This document shows positions 1 to 12,487 of a stretch of DNA of 64,000 bases, piece by piece. The stretch is from Hydrogenophaga sp. IBVHS2 (GTDB taxonomy: Bacteria; Pseudomonadota; Gammaproteobacteria; Burkholderiales; Burkholderiaceae_C), in NCBI RefSeq assembly GCF_002127215.1, contig NZ_NFUT01000002.1, positions 310,001 to 374,000 of the forward strand, read 5' to 3'. Positions within the stretch are counted from its first letter, which is position 1. Each line of letters begins with the position of its first letter. The notes under the pieces were generated by a model. That model saw only the letters and a list, made by a program, of their open reading frames with translations. It was not told where the DNA came from and did no database searches. Both the position numbers and the translations under genes were made by a program.

Positions 1-1611
1 GTTCTGGTTCAGGCTGGCCATGGCTTCGTTCTGGTCGGCCATGTCCTTGGCCTTGATGGACAGCTGGATGTTGCGGGTCTTGCGATCCACGTTGACCACC
101 ACGGCGGTGACTTCGTCGCCCTCTTTCAGCACGTTGCGCGCGTCTTCCACGCGGTCACGGCTGATCTCGGAGGCCCGCAGGTAGCCCAGCACGTCTTCAC
201 CCAGGTCGATCTCGGCGCCCTTGGCATCCACGGTCTTGACCTTGCCGGTCACCACGGAACCCTTGTCGTTGACCGACACGAAGGTGGTGAACGGGTCGCC
301 GTCGAGCTGCTTGATGCCCAGGGAGATGCGCTCGCGCTCCACGTCGATGGCCAGCACGATGGCTTCGACTTCCTGGCCCTTCTTGTAGTTGCGAACGGCG
401 GCTTCGCCGGTTTCGTTCCAGGACAGGTCGGACAGGTGCACCAGGCCATCGATGCCAGCGGCCAGACCGACGAACACGCCGAAGTCGGTGATCGACTTGA
501 TGGGGCCCTTGACGCGGTCACCGCGCTTGGTGGCTTCTGCGAACTCGTGCCAGGGGTTGGCGCGGCACTGCTTCATGCCCAGCGAGATGCGGCGCTTGTC
601 TTCGTCGATGTCGAGCACCATGACTTCGACTTCGTCGCCCAGCGACACCAGCTTGGACGGGGCCACGTTCTTGTTGGTCCAGTCCATTTCAGACACGTGC
701 ACCAGGCCTTCAATGCCCGGCTCGAGTTCCACGAACGCGCCGTAGTCGGCGATGTTGGTGATCTTGCCGAACATGCGCGTGCCTTGCGGGTAGCGGCGCG
801 AAACGCCCATCCACGGGTCATCGCCCATTTGCTTGAGGCCCAGCGAGACGCGGTGCTTCTCGGTGTCGAACTTGAGGATCTTGGCGGTGATTTCCTGACC
901 AGCCGTGACCACTTCGCTCGGGTGGCGAACACGGCGCCATGCCATGTCGGTGATGTGCAGCAGGCCGTCGATGCCGCCGAGGTCCACGAACGCACCGTAT
1001 TCGGTGATGTTCTTGACCACGCCGTGCACGATGGCGCCTTCCTTCAGGGTGTCCATCAGCTTGGCGCGCTCTTCGCCCATGGAGGCTTCCACCACGGCGC
1101 GGCGGCTCAGCACCACGTTGTTGCGCTTGCGGTCGAGCTTGATGACCTTGAATTCCAGGGTCTTGTTCTCGTACGGGGTCAGGTCCTTGGTGGGACGGCT
1201 GTCGACCAGCGAGCCCGGCAGGAAGGCGCTGATGCCGTTGACCATGACCTTCAGGCCGCCCTTGACCTTGGCGCCGGTGGTGCCGGTGACGAACTCGCCG
1301 GATTCCAGGGCCTTCTCGAGGGCCATCCAGGACGCCAGGCGCTTGGCCTTGTCGCGCGACAGCAGTGTGTCGCCGAAACCGTTCTCGACGGAGTCGATGG
1401 CCACCGACACGAAGTCGCCGACCTGCACCTCGAGCTCGCCCTGGTCGTTCTTGAACTCGGCCAGCGGGACGAAAGCTTCCGACTTGAGGCCGGCGTTGAC
1501 CACCACATGGTTGTGTTCGATGCGGACCACCTCGGCGGTGATGACCTCGCCCGAGCGCATTTCAGCGCGTTTCAGGGACTCTTCGAACAGGGCGGCAAAA
1601 GATTCAGACAT
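1..1611 (-). CDS. rpsA: 30S ribosomal protein S1 (3' end cut by window edge)
   Basis: Ribosomal protein S1 binds mRNA on the 30S subunit and helps initiation on weakly structured or weak-SD messages. The product starts [15 protein letters not shown], the usual S1 N-terminus, and continues as consecutive S1/OB-fold repeats through 537 codons to base 1. Comparison with E. coli S1 (557 aa) suggests that about 20-25 C-terminal residues lie outside the window. The start ATG (1609-1611) is preceded by GGAAA. It lies downstream of aroA/cmk on the same strand with a 178-bp gap (1612-1789), which probably carries its own promoter; I see no gene there. Family identity is very secure. Confidence 0.97.
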   Translation of the reverse strand, partial: MSESFAALFEESLKRAEMRSGEVITAEVVRIEHNHVVVNAGLKSEAFVPLAEFKNDQGELEVQVGDFVSVAIDSVENGFGDTLLSRDKAKRLASWMALEKALESGEFVTGTTGAKVKGGLKVMVNGISAFLPGSLVDSRPTKDLTPYENKTLEFKVIKLDRKRNNVVLSRRAVVEASMGEERAKLMDTLKEGAIVHGVVKNITEYGAFVDLGGIDGLLHITDMAWRRVRHPSEVVTAGQEITAKILKFDTEKHRVSLGLKQMGDDPWMGVSRRYPQGTRMFGKITNIADYGAFVELEPGIEGLVHVSEMDWTNKNVAPSKLVSLGDEVEVMVLDIDEDKRRISLGMKQCRANPWHEFAEATKRGDRVKGPIKSITDFGVFVGLAAGIDGLVHLSDLSWNETGEAAVRNYKKGQEVEAIVLAIDVERERISLGIKQLDGDPFTTFVSVNDKGSVVTGKVKTVDAKGAEIDLGEDVLGYLRASEISRDRVEDARNVLKEGDEVTAVVVNVDRKTRNIQLSIKAKDMADQNEAMASLNQN

Positions 1612-1789
1612 GGAGTTTCCTAAGACCGCTCAGCGTCGGCGTGCACCACGGGCGCAGGAGACCTGCATCGGGTGGCGGGATACGACGGTTGGGCGGCGTT
1701 GCAGTTGTGGTGCGCAGCACCACGGGGTTGGTTGAAAAGAACCATCGGGCCTGCGGGCTGGGATCGCCCGGCGGGGCCGTCTGGGCCGG

Positions 1790-3844
1790 TCAGCGGGGTT
1801 CGCGGCCTTCCGCAAACACCACCTTGTCCTGCCACCAGTCCAGCACCTGCTGCACCGAGGATTCGATGTCGAGCGAGGAGTTGTCCAGCATCAGGGCGTC
1901 TTCGGCGGGCTTCAGGGGTGCATGGGCCCGGTTGGAATCCCGGTCATCGCGCGCCCTGAGGTCTGCCAGAAGGTCATCGAGTCTAGCAGGGATTCCCTTT
2001 GAAATCAATTGCTTATGACGGCGTTCGGCCCGTTGTTCGGCGCTGGCCGTCAGGTACACCTTGAGCGGTGCGTCAGGGAATATCACGGTGCCCATGTCGC
2101 GGCCGTCGGCCACCAGGCCGGGCAGCCGGCGCATGCCGTGCTGCAGCTCGAGCAGCGCCTGGCGCACCTCGGGCACGACCGAGACGCGGGAGGCGGCCAT
2201 ACCGGCGGCCTCGGTGCGCAAGTCCTCGCTCACATCCTCGCCGTCCAGCCAGATGCGCTGATCGGCGAACCGCAGCCGCAGGCCGGCGGCCAGCGCCCCC
2301 AGCCGGCGGGCCTGATCGGGTTCGCGCAGCGTGGCCTCGTCCAGGCTCAGGCCCTGGCGGGTGGCGGCCAGGCCCACCAGCCGGTAGAGCGCGCCGGAAT
2401 CCAGCCAGTGGTAACCCAGGCGGGCGGCCACCTCGCTGGAGAGCGTGCCCTTGCCCGACGCGGTGGGGCCATCCACGCAGATCACCGGGATCTGCTTCGG
2501 GTCGGCCACGCACACCCCGAACAGGGTCTCGAAGTAGTCGGGGAAGGTCTTGCCGACACAACGCGGGTCCAGGATGCGCACCGGCAGCGCAGCCGGGTTG
2601 AAGGCCGCCAGCGAGAAGCACATGGCCACGCGGTGGTCGTCGTAGGTGTGGATGCCCGCCGGCCGCCAGCGCTCGGGCGGCGTGATGCGGATGAAGTCAG
2701 CCCCTTCCTCCACCGTGGCGCCGAGCTTGCGGCACTCGGCGGCCATGGCGGCGATGCGGTCGGTCTCCTTCACCCGCCAGCTGGCGATGTTGCGCAGGGT
2801 GGTGGTGCCATCGGCAAAGAGCGCCATCACCGCCAGCGTCATGGCGGCGTCGGGGATGTGGTTGCAGTCCAGGTCGATGGCCTTGAGCGGCCAGCTGCCG
2901 CGCCGGATGCGCAGGGCGTTGGCCTCCCCCTGCACGTCGGCGCCCATCAGGCGGGCCGCTTCGACGAAGCGGATGTCGCCCTGGATGGACGACAGGCCCA
3001 CGCCTTCGATGGTGATGCCGTCGGTGCCGGGCGCCGCCGGGGCAATGGCCCCCAGTGCGATGAAGTAGCTGGCCGACGAGGCATCGCCCTCCACCGGCAT
3101 GCGGCCGGGCGACGCATAGCGGCTGCCGGCCGGGATGGTGAAGCGCTGCCAGCCGTCCCGCTGCACCCGCACGCCGAAGCGCTCCAGCAGGTTGAGCGTG
3201 ATCTCGATGTAGGGGCGCGAGATGAGTTCGCCCACCACCTCGATGGTGATGTCCTGCGTCTGCGCCACCAGCGGCAGCGCCAGCAGCAGCGCGGTGAGGA
3301 ACTGGCTCGACACATCGCCGCGCACCCGGATCGGCTCGGCCAGCTTGAGCGGGTGCGGCTGGCCGTTCCCCAGCCGCAGCGGCGGGTAACCGGGCTGACC
3401 CAGGCAGTCGACCGGGCAGCCCAGCTGGCGCAGCGCATCGACCAGGTCACCGATCGGGCGTTCGTGCATGCGCGGCACGCCGCTGAGGTCGAAACGCCCG
3501 CCGTGGCGCGTGGCCAGCAGCGCCAGCGCGGCGGTGAGCGGTCGCATGGCGGTGCCGGCATTGCCCATGAACAGATCGGCCTGGCGCACCGGCAGCTCGC
3601 CGCCCAGACCATGCACCCGCAGGGCGCCATCGGCCTGCGGCTCGATGCGGCAGCCGAGCTCGCGCAGGGCCTGCAGCATGACCTGGGTGTCGTCGGAGTC
3701 GAGCAGATCGACCACGTCGGTGTGGCCGGTGCTGAGTGCCGCCAGCAGCAGCACCCGGTTGGAGATGCTCTTGGAGCCGGGCAGGCGGACCGTGCCGCCG
3801 GCCGCCTGCAGCGGCGGGAGGTCGAGGAAGGCGGTGGAGAACAT
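1790..3844 (-). CDS. aroA/cmk: Fused EPSP synthase (AroA) - cytidylate kinase (Cmk)
   Basis: A single 684-residue frame holds two enzymes. Residues 1-443 are 5-enolpyruvylshikimate-3-phosphate synthase (sixth shikimate step), with [10 protein letters not shown] (21-30) and NAGTAMRPL (95-103), the class I form expected to be glyphosate sensitive. Residues 452-684 are CMP/dCMP kinase, with P-loop GPTASGKGT (459-467) and the [12 protein letters not shown] region. The linker is only about 8 residues and contains no Met or stop codon. Two internal GTG codons near residues 444-446 lack a clear ribosome site, so separate Cmk synthesis is possible but not favoured. Comamonadaceae genomes are known to carry this fusion. 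It sits between tyrA and rpsA, where aroA and cmk are separate neighbours in many bacteria. Confidence 0.95.
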   Translation of the reverse strand: MFSTAFLDLPPLQAAGGTVRLPGSKSISNRVLLLAALSTGHTDVVDLLDSDDTQVMLQALRELGCRIEPQADGALRVHGLGGELPVRQADLFMGNAGTAMRPLTAALALLATRHGGRFDLSGVPRMHERPIGDLVDALRQLGCPVDCLGQPGYPPLRLGNGQPHPLKLAEPIRVRGDVSSQFLTALLLALPLVAQTQDITIEVVGELISRPYIEITLNLLERFGVRVQRDGWQRFTIPAGSRYASPGRMPVEGDASSASYFIALGAIAPAAPGTDGITIEGVGLSSIQGDIRFVEAARLMGADVQGEANALRIRRGSWPLKAIDLDCNHIPDAAMTLAVMALFADGTTTLRNIASWRVKETDRIAAMAAECRKLGATVEEGADFIRITPPERWRPAGIHTYDDHRVAMCFSLAAFNPAALPVRILDPRCVGKTFPDYFETLFGVCVADPKQIPVICVDGPTASGKGTLSSEVAARLGYHWLDSGALYRLVGLAATRQGLSLDEATLREPDQARRLGALAAGLRLRFADQRIWLDGEDVSEDLRTEAAGMAASRVSVVPEVRQALLELQHGMRRLPGLVADGRDMGTVIFPDAPLKVYLTASAEQRAERRHKQLISKGIPARLDDLLADLRARDDRDSNRAHAPLKPAEDALMLDNSSLDIESSVQQVLDWWQDKVVFAEGREPR

Positions 3845-3862
3845 GGGGCGGTGGTCGGCGCC

Positions 3863-4744
3863 TCAGCCCTGCGGGCGGATGGCGTTCATGCGCCACTGGG
3901 CGCGGGCGATGCTGGCCTGTTCGATCAGGGCTTCCAGGGCGTCGGGGTTCTCGCCCTTGACCGCGTTCTCCAGCGCTTCGAGCGCCTGCCGGAAACGCTG
4001 CGACTGGCCCAGCAGTTCTTCGCGGTTGGCCATGAGGATGTCGCGCCAGATCGCCGGATCGCTGGCCGCGATGCGGGTGAAGTCGCGGAAGCCCGGGCCG
4101 GCCAGGGCCAGGAAATCGGCGCCCTGTTTCTGGTTCTGGATGGCGTTCATCAGCGCAAAGGCCAGCAGGTGGGGCAGGTGGCTGACGGCGGCATAGGCGG
4201 CGTCGTGCGACTCGGGCGACATCTGCCGCACATGGCAGCCCAGGGCCTTCCAGAGCTGGGTGGCGCGCTCGATCTGGGCGGTCTGGGTGCGCTCGATCGG
4301 CGTGAGGATGACCTGCCGGCCGTGGTACAGGTCGGCATCGGCGTGCTCCACGCCGGCCAGCTCCTTGCCGGCAATGGGGTGGGCCGGCACGAACACGCCC
4401 ACCTGATCGCGCAGCACGCGCCGGGCGGCATCCACCACGTCGCGCTTGGTCGAGCCCACGTCCATCAGCAGCATGTCCTTGTGGACCAGGTGCCGGATGG
4501 CCTTGAAGGTGGCTTCGGTGGCGGCCACCGGCACCGCCAGCAGCACCACGTCGGAGCCGGAGACCGCCAGCAGCGCCGACGGTGCCTCGATGTCGATCAC
4601 GCCCATCTGGCGGGCCCGTTCGGTGGTGGAGGGCGACTTGCTGTAGCCCACCACGCGCTTGACCAGACCGGCCTGCTTGAGCGCCAGGGCGAACGAGCCG
4701 CCCATGAGTCCGCAGCCGATCAATCCGAGTTGTTCGAACATCAT
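3863..4744 (-). CDS. tyrA: Prephenate dehydrogenase
   Basis: Converts prephenate to 4-hydroxyphenylpyruvate with NAD(P)+, the tyrosine branch of aromatic synthesis. The N-terminal Rossmann motif reads LGLIGCGLMGGS. The family motif VGSTKRDVV and the active-site stretch PAHPIAGKE follow, then the helical dimerisation domain, about 293 residues in all. There is no fused chorismate mutase; that domain is on pheA next door. The start is taken at the first of two adjacent ATGs (ATGATGTTC). It overlaps the pheA stop (ATGA), so translation is probably coupled. The second ATG (4741) is equally plausible. A longer frame upstream runs inside pheA and is rejected. Confidence 0.94.
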   Translation of the reverse strand: MMFEQLGLIGCGLMGGSFALALKQAGLVKRVVGYSKSPSTTERARQMGVIDIEAPSALLAVSGSDVVLLAVPVAATEATFKAIRHLVHKDMLLMDVGSTKRDVVDAARRVLRDQVGVFVPAHPIAGKELAGVEHADADLYHGRQVILTPIERTQTAQIERATQLWKALGCHVRQMSPESHDAAYAAVSHLPHLLAFALMNAIQNQKQGADFLALAGPGFRDFTRIAASDPAIWRDILMANREELLGQSQRFRQALEALENAVKGENPDALEALIEQASIARAQWRMNAIRPQG

Positions 4745-5838
4745 TCGCTCACCGGGTAAGCGCCCAGCACCTTGTAGTAGGCGCACAGACGCTGGAGTTC
4801 TTCAAGGGCCGCCGCCACCGCGGGCTGCGACGGATGCCCGGCGATGTCGATGTAGAAGTAGTACTCCCACTGGCCCGACTTGGCCGGGCGCGACTCGAAA
4901 CGGGTCATGGACACGCCGTGCTGCTTGAGCGGCACCAGCAGGTCGTGCACCGCGCCGGGCCGGTTGGGCACCGACACCACGATGCTGGTGCAGTCGCGGC
5001 CGGAAGCCGGCGGCATGGCCATCGTCTGCGGCAGGCTGATGACGGCAAAGCGCGTGCGGTTGTAGGCCTCGTCCTGGATCGCGTGCGAGACGATGTGCAG
5101 GCCGAACTGCGACGCCGCGCGCTCGCTGGCAATCGCTGCCCAGGTGGGGTCGGTGGCGGCCAGGCGAGCACCTTCCGCATTGCTCGAGACCGCGCGGCGC
5201 TCGGCCTGCGGCAGGTGCTGGGTCAGCCAGTTCTGGCATTGGGCCAGGGCCTGCGGGTGGGCCATCACCACCTGGATGTCTTCCAGCGAATTGGTCTGGC
5301 GCAGCAGGTTGTGGCGCACCAGCAGGCTCACCTCGCCGACCACATGCACCGGCGAGCGCAGGAACAGATCGAGCGAACGGGCCACCACGCCCTCGGTGGA
5401 GTTCTCCATGCCGACCACACCGAACTGCGCGGTGCCGGCGGCCGTGGCGTGGAACACCTCGTCGAAGTTGGCGCAGTAGATCAGGTTGGCCGCACTGCCG
5501 AAGAACTCGATGGCGGCCTGTTCGCAGAAAGTGCCCTGCGGACCGAGCACCGCCACGCGCTGCGGCGTCTCGAGCGCCAGGCAGGCCGACATGATCTCGC
5601 GCCAGATGGCGGCCACGTGCTGGTTGAGCAGCGGGCCCTGGTTGGCGCCCTGGATCTTCTCGATCACCTGGGCCACCCGGTCGGGACGGAAGAAGGGCGA
5701 GCCTTCGCGGCGCTTGATCTCGCCCACCTCTTCGGCCACACGGGCGCGCTGGTTGAGCAGCGAGAGCAGCTGCTGGTCGAGCGCGTCGATCTTGACGCGC
5801 AGCTCGGCCAGGGCCTGGGATTGCTGGGGTTGGGTCAT
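4741..5838 (-). CDS. pheA: Bifunctional chorismate mutase / prephenate dehydratase
   Basis: P-protein of the phenylalanine branch, 365 residues. Residues 1-90 are an AroQ-type chorismate mutase helix bundle (LRVKIDALDQQLLSLLNQRA). About 95-275 is prephenate dehydratase, starting VAVLGPQGTFCEQAA, with the NRTRFAVI motif near its end. About 285-360 is an ACT domain with VPNRPGAVHDLL and FESRP, the usual phenylalanine feedback site. The start MTQPQQSQ is chosen because it opens the mutase domain and lies 11 bp after the serC stop; upstream in-frame Met codons fall inside serC. The 3' end overlaps tyrA by 4 bp. Confidence 0.95.
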   Translation of the reverse strand: MTQPQQSQALAELRVKIDALDQQLLSLLNQRARVAEEVGEIKRREGSPFFRPDRVAQVIEKIQGANQGPLLNQHVAAIWREIMSACLALETPQRVAVLGPQGTFCEQAAIEFFGSAANLIYCANFDEVFHATAAGTAQFGVVGMENSTEGVVARSLDLFLRSPVHVVGEVSLLVRHNLLRQTNSLEDIQVVMAHPQALAQCQNWLTQHLPQAERRAVSSNAEGARLAATDPTWAAIASERAASQFGLHIVSHAIQDEAYNRTRFAVISLPQTMAMPPASGRDCTSIVVSVPNRPGAVHDLLVPLKQHGVSMTRFESRPAKSGQWEYYFYIDIAGHPSQPAVAAALEELQRLCAYYKVLGAYPVSE

Positions 5839-5849
5839 GTCGGGCTGTC

Positions 5850-6940
5850 TCAGGCCGCTTGTTGTTCGAATTCGCGCAGGTAGTCCACCAGCGCCCGCAC
5901 GCCCTCCAGGGGCATGGCGTTGTAGAGGCTGGCGCGCATGCCGCCGACCGACTTGTGGCCCTTGAGCTGCAGCAGGCCACGGGCCTGCGCACCGGCCAGG
6001 AAGGCCTCGTTGCGGGATTCGTCGCGCAGGAAGAAGGGGATGTTCATGCGCGAACGCACGGCAGGGTCGACCCGGTTCTCGTACAGCTGCGAGCGGTCGA
6101 TGCAGTCGTAGAGCAGGCGGGCCTTGGCGATGTTGCGCTGCTCCATCGCCGCCACGCCGCCTTGCCGCTTGAGCCACTGGAAGGTCAGGCCTGCCATGTA
6201 GATGCTGTAGGTGGGCGGCGTGTTGTACATGGAGCGGTTGTCGGCCACCGTGCGGTAGTTGAAGGCGCTCGGGCAGATGTCGAGCGCGTGGCCGAGCAGG
6301 TCGTCGCGGACCACCACCAGGGTCAGACCGGCCGGGCCCAGGTTCTTCTGGGCACCGCCGAAGGCCAGTCCCACGCGGCTCCAGTCGACCGGACGCGAGG
6401 CCACATGGGACGAGAAGTCGATCACCAGCGGGGCGTTGCAGCCCAGCGCCTGGAGGTCCGGCAGTTCGTGGAACTCCACACCGTGGATGGTCTCGTTGCT
6501 GCAGATGTGCACATAGCGGGCATCGGCGCGCAGCTGCCAGGTGGCCGGATCGGGGATGCGCGTGTGGCCGTCGGCTTCGCTGCTGGCAGCGGCGCGGGCA
6601 TCGGCGTAGCGCTTCGCTTCCTTCAGCGACTTCTGGCTCCAGCTGCCGGTCACCACCACGTCCACCGCACCGCCTTGCGACAGGTTCAGCGGCACGATGG
6701 CGTTCTCGGCCAGACCACCGCCCTGCATGAACAGGATGTGGTGGCTCTCGGGCACCGCCAGCAGGTCGCGCAGATCGGTCTCGGCCTGCTCGCAGATCGA
6801 CATGAAGGCCTTGCCGCGGTGGCTCATCTCCATCACGCCCATGCCGGTGCCCTGCCAGTCGAGCATCTCGCGCGCGGCCTGGGCCAGCACCTCTTCCGGC
6901 ATCACGGCCGGTCCGGCCGAGAAGTTGAACGGCCGCGCCA

Positions 6941-6941
<1 letters not shown>
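5850..6941 (-). CDS. serC: Phosphoserine aminotransferase
   Basis: PLP-dependent class V aminotransferase of serine biosynthesis (3-phosphohydroxypyruvate plus glutamate), also acting on 3-hydroxy-4-phosphohydroxythreonine for pyridoxal phosphate. The product opens [11 protein letters not shown], carries [11 protein letters not shown] and ends with [12 protein letters not shown]. The PLP lysine lies in [12 protein letters not shown]. Length 363 fits the family. The start is ATG at 6941, sharing a base with the gyrA stop (TGATG); an adjacent GTG at 6944 is an alternative. The gene order gyrA-serC-pheA-tyrA-aroA is a conserved aromatic/serine supraoperon in betaproteobacteria. Confidence 0.95.
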
Positions 6942-9583
<2,642 letters not shown>

Positions 9584-9737
9584 GGGCGGTCAGTCTCTGG
9601 GAGGTTGAAGGCAATCGGCGATTTTAAGGCGCGCTTCCCGGCGGGCTTTCCGTTCCCTGCTGTTGCATCACGACAACGTGACCATCTTCCCGACCGCCGC
9701 GCCAGGGCGGGATTCGGGCTGTGGCGACCGCTCAGGG

Positions 9738-9764
9738 TTAACCCAATGCCGCTTGTGGCACAAT
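9738..9764 (+). promoter_or_regulatory. Possible sigma-70 promoter of ompA
   Basis: TTAACC (9738-9743) and CACAAT (9759-9764) with a 15-bp spacer precede ompA, leaving an untranslated leader of about 75 bases. The match is weak in spacing, and the position is inferred mainly from being the best candidate between the divergent gyrA and ompA. The rest of 9584-9846 holds no gene that I can support. Confidence 0.3.
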
Positions 9765-9846
9765 GTTCGGAGCGTTCGGACAACCGTCTGTCTGAAACGT
9801 CCATTACGTCATCGCAGTCTGTCTGCGGCTTACCTAGAGGAAAACC

Positions 9847-10485
9847 ATGAAAAAACTCAACAAAGTGGCAATGCTGATTGCAACCGCCGCCATGGCAACG
9901 GCCGCTGGCGCTCAGACCATCGACAACTGGCGCAACGGCACCGGTGAACTGGTCTGGAAGAACGGCACCAACGAACTGTGCTGGCGCGATGCCTCCTGGA
10001 CCCCCGCCACCGCCGCCAAGGGCTGCGACGGCGCCATCGTTCCGGCCGCCGCTCCCGCTGCTGCCCCGGCTCCGGCCCCCGCTCCGGCTCCCGCCGCTGC
10101 TGCCCCGGCTCCGGCTCCCGCTCCGGCCGCCACCAAGGTGACCTACGCCGCCGACGCCTTCTTCGATTTCGACAAGGCCGTCCTCAAGCCCGAAGGCAAG
10201 GCCAAGCTGGACGACCTGGCCAGCAAGGTCGGCAGCATCAACCTGGAAGTCGTGATCGCCGTGGGCCACACCGACTCCACCGGTGCCGCCAAGTACAACC
10301 AGGCCCTGTCGGTCCGTCGCGCTGAAGCCGTGAAGGCCTACCTGGTGAGCAAGGGCATCGAGAGCAACCGCATCTACACCGAAGGCAAGGGCCTGACCCA
10401 GCCGGTGGCCGACAACGCCACCCGCGAAGGCCGCGCCAAGAACCGCCGCGTTGAAGTCGAAGTCGTCGGCACCCGCAAGAACTGA
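9847..10485 (+). CDS. ompA: OmpA-family outer membrane protein
   Basis: 212 residues. A signal peptide (about 1-22, AGAQ cut site) is followed by a short N-terminal segment with a repeated W-(R/K)-N-G-T-x-E-L unit ([16 protein letters not shown]) and two Cys that could form a disulfide. An alanine/proline linker (about 66-96) leads to a C-terminal OmpA/Pal peptidoglycan-binding domain with [21 protein letters not shown] and NRRVEVEV. The usual eight-strand barrel of enteric OmpA is absent, as is common for Burkholderiales OmpA. It probably anchors outer membrane structures to peptidoglycan. GAGG lies 7 bases before ATG. Monocistronic, with a terminator just downstream. Confidence 0.92.
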   Translation: MKKLNKVAMLIATAAMATAAGAQTIDNWRNGTGELVWKNGTNELCWRDASWTPATAAKGCDGAIVPAAAPAAAPAPAPAPAPAAAAPAPAPAPAATKVTYAADAFFDFDKAVLKPEGKAKLDDLASKVGSINLEVVIAVGHTDSTGAAKYNQALSVRRAEAVKAYLVSKGIESNRIYTEGKGLTQPVADNATREGRAKNRRVEVEVVGTRKN

Positions 10486-10506
10486 TCGGCCCTCGGCCTG
10501 ATCAAC

Positions 10507-10533
10507 AAAACCGCGCTCCGGCGCGGTTTTTTT
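10507..10533 (+). terminator. Rho-independent terminator after ompA
   Basis: AAAACCGCGC, loop TCCG, GCGCGGTTTT, followed by further T residues. This is a strong GC stem with a T-tract, 22 bases after the ompA stop. Confidence 0.92.
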
Positions 10534-10556
10534 ATGCCTCCGCCAATAATCGCCCC

Positions 10557-11264
10557 ATGACCACCCACACCAACGCCGATCCGGCCGAACTGGCCAAATT
10601 CTCCGAACTCGCTCACCGCTGGTGGGACCCGGAGAGCGAATTCCGCCCGCTGCACCAGATCAACCCGCTGCGCCTGACCTGGATCGACTCGCTGGTGGGC
10701 CTGTCCGGCAAGCGTGTGCTGGATGTGGGATGCGGCGGCGGCATCCTGGCCGATGCCATGGCCCGCCAGGGGGCTGACGTGCTGGGCATCGACCTGTCGG
10801 TCAAGGCTTTGCGGGTGGCGCAGCTGCATGCGCTGGAGGCATCCACCCCGCGCGTGGAGTACCGCGAGGTCAGCACCGAGGACCTGGCTGCCGAACAGCC
10901 CGGCAGCTTCGATGTGGTGACCTGCATGGAAATGCTGGAGCATGTGCCGGACCCCGCTTCCATCGTTCAGGCCTGTTCGACCCTGGTCAAGCCGGGGGGC
11001 TGGGTCTTCTTCTCCACCCTCAACCGCAATCCCAAGTCGTTCCTGTTCGCCATCGTCGGCGCCGAGTACGTGCTCAACCTGCTGCCCAAGGGCACGCACG
11101 AATACGCCAAGTTCATCCGCCCCAGCGAGCTGGCTGGCTATGCCCGCCAGGCCGGGCTGGACCTGCAGCACACCAAGGGCATGGAATACAACCCGCTGAC
11201 CCGCCGTTACTGGCTCAGCGAGGACACCAGCGTGAACTACCTGTTCGCCACCCGCAAGGCATGA
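10557..11264 (+). CDS. ubiG: Ubiquinone biosynthesis O-methyltransferase
   Basis: SAM-dependent enzyme performing both O-methylations of ubiquinone synthesis. 235 residues. It carries the UbiG opening [15 protein letters not shown] and the SAM-binding motif [12 protein letters not shown]. Later motifs are [12 protein letters not shown] and the membrane-interaction segment around [12 protein letters not shown]. The stop overlaps the gph start by 4 bp (ATGA), so the two are translationally coupled. Confidence 0.96.
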   Translation: MTTHTNADPAELAKFSELAHRWWDPESEFRPLHQINPLRLTWIDSLVGLSGKRVLDVGCGGGILADAMARQGADVLGIDLSVKALRVAQLHALEASTPRVEYREVSTEDLAAEQPGSFDVVTCMEMLEHVPDPASIVQACSTLVKPGGWVFFSTLNRNPKSFLFAIVGAEYVLNLLPKGTHEYAKFIRPSELAGYARQAGLDLQHTKGMEYNPLTRRYWLSEDTSVNYLFATRKA

Positions 11265-11932
11265 GCGGGCTGGCCGAGGTGCAGGCGGTGCTGTTCGACC
11301 TGGACGGCACCCTGATCGACAGTGCCCCCGACCTGGGGGGCGCCGCCGACGAGATGCGCATCCGGCGGGGCTGGGATTCGTTGCCGATGGCCGCCTACCG
11401 CCCCCACGCCGGTTCGGGCGCCCGGGGCATGCTCCAGGTGGCCTTCGATGTCACCCCGGACCATGCCGACTACGACACCCTGCGGGAGGAGTTCTATGTC
11501 GCCTACGAGGCCCGCCTGACCCGCCACACACGGCCTTTCGACGAGGTGCCACCGCTGATCGACGCACTGGAGCAGCGGGGCCTGGCCTGGGGTGTGGTGA
11601 CCAACAAGGCGCACCGGTTTGCCGATCCGCTGGTGGCCGCCATGCCGCTGCTGCGCCGCGCCGCCACCGTGGTGTGCGGCGACACCACGCCGCATGCCAA
11701 GCCGCACCCCGCACCGCTGCTGGAAGCGGCCCTCCGGCTGGGCGTGGCGCCGCAGCGCTGCATCTACGTGGGCGACGACGAACGGGACATGCTGGCCGGC
11801 CGCAGCGCCGGCATGAAGACCCTGGCCGCCTGCTACGGCTACCTCGGACCACAGGCCACCACCGACCACTGGCCAGCCGACGCCCGCATTCTTTCTCCGC
11901 TGCAGGTCTTGAAATACCTGCAACTGCCTTAA
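11261..11932 (+). CDS. gph: HAD phosphatase, phosphoglycolate phosphatase / MupP type
   Basis: HAD-superfamily hydrolase, 223 residues. It has the DxD motif [10 protein letters not shown], a helical cap, the VTNK motif II and GDDERDM as motif IV. The family dephosphorylates 2-phosphoglycolate. The ubiG-adjacent form in pseudomonads (MupP) acts on N-acetylmuramate 6-phosphate in cell-wall recycling, and sequence alone does not separate the two. Start overlaps ubiG. Its 3' end also contains the likely ssrA promoter. Confidence 0.85.
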   Translation: MSGLAEVQAVLFDLDGTLIDSAPDLGGAADEMRIRRGWDSLPMAAYRPHAGSGARGMLQVAFDVTPDHADYDTLREEFYVAYEARLTRHTRPFDEVPPLIDALEQRGLAWGVVTNKAHRFADPLVAAMPLLRRAATVVCGDTTPHAKPHPAPLLEAALRLGVAPQRCIYVGDDERDMLAGRSAGMKTLAACYGYLGPQATTDHWPADARILSPLQVLKYLQLP

Positions 11933-11935
11933 ACT
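11909..11935 (+). promoter_or_regulatory. Likely sigma-70 promoter of ssrA inside gph 3' end
   Basis: TTGAAA (11909-11914) and TAAACT (11930-11935) with a 15-bp spacer. The -10 box overlaps the gph stop codon and ends 10 bases before the mature tmRNA 5' end. Spacing is short but position is right. Confidence 0.5.
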
Positions 11936-11945
11936 GCTCAGTCTT

Positions 11946-12358
11946 GGGGCTGCACTGGTTTCGACGTGGGTTCGGACACGCAGCAGGGCATGTCGAGGTT
12001 CTGTCACCTCGTAAATCAGCAGAAAAAAACTAACTGCAAACGAAGCAGCAAACGATTCCGTTTACACCAAGTACAAACTGGCGTAAGCGGATCGTATCCG
12101 GGGACTAACCTCTCCGGTCCTTGCAGCAGCTCGTCGATGGGCTGTGCCGAGGGCCGCAAGGCCTGAAGCCGCAAGGTCATTCACATCGACTGGACTTGCA
12201 TCGTGCTCCTTGATGCAGGTCGAGATCCAAGGGGGCTGGCCGATTCCACAGCGTGCCGCTGTGCGGTGGAACCGGCGAGATCAAACCAGACGGCTACACA
12301 TGTAGAACTGCGCGGAAAAGGCTTGCGGACGGGGGTTCGAATCCCCCCAGCTCCACCA
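11946..12358 (+). ncRNA. ssrA: tmRNA (one-piece) with a 16-residue tag ending KLA
   Basis: Transfer-messenger RNA rescues stalled ribosomes and tags the nascent chain for proteolysis. The 5' end GGGGCTG pairs with the 3' CAGCTCC, followed by an encoded ACCA tail. TTCGAAT sits in the T-arm near the end and GGTTTCGACG follows the 5' stem, so the gene is not permuted. Length is 413 nt. The resume codon is GCA at 12036, after ACTAACT, aligning with the E. coli site. The tag frame 12036-12086 reads ANEAANDSVYTKYKLA then TAA. That is longer than the usual 10-11 residues and lacks the common LAA end. GCAAACGA occurs twice in the tag, suggesting a small internal duplication. Confidence 0.95.
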
Positions 12359-12366
12359 CCATCCCG

Positions 12367-12399
12367 AATCCCGACCCTCACCCGGTCGGGATTTTTTTT
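12367..12399 (+). terminator. Rho-independent terminator after ssrA
   Basis: AATCCCGACC, 7-base loop, GGTCGGGATT, then a run of T. It starts 9 bases after the tmRNA end. Confidence 0.93.
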
Positions 12400-12487
12400 C
12401 TTCTGCCCAGGTCCGTCCCGCGTTTCAGCGACACGGGCGGCTGCCGATAAACCCCATGGATCCATTCAACGGGAAGAGGGGTTTTTC

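Noticed and set aside
1612-1835. Small open frames between rpsA and cmk
   Set aside because: They lack ribosome sites and resemble nothing; the gap is more likely promoter and leader of rpsA.
2009-4759. A 916-residue open frame antisense to aroA/cmk and tyrA
   Set aside because: It is the frame shadow of G/C-ending codons in a real gene pair; composition is His/Gln/Gly/Arg-rich and no family motif is seen.
11946-12358. Possible permuted two-piece tmRNA
   Set aside because: Such forms are known in some betaproteobacteria, but here acceptor halves are at the outer ends in normal order.
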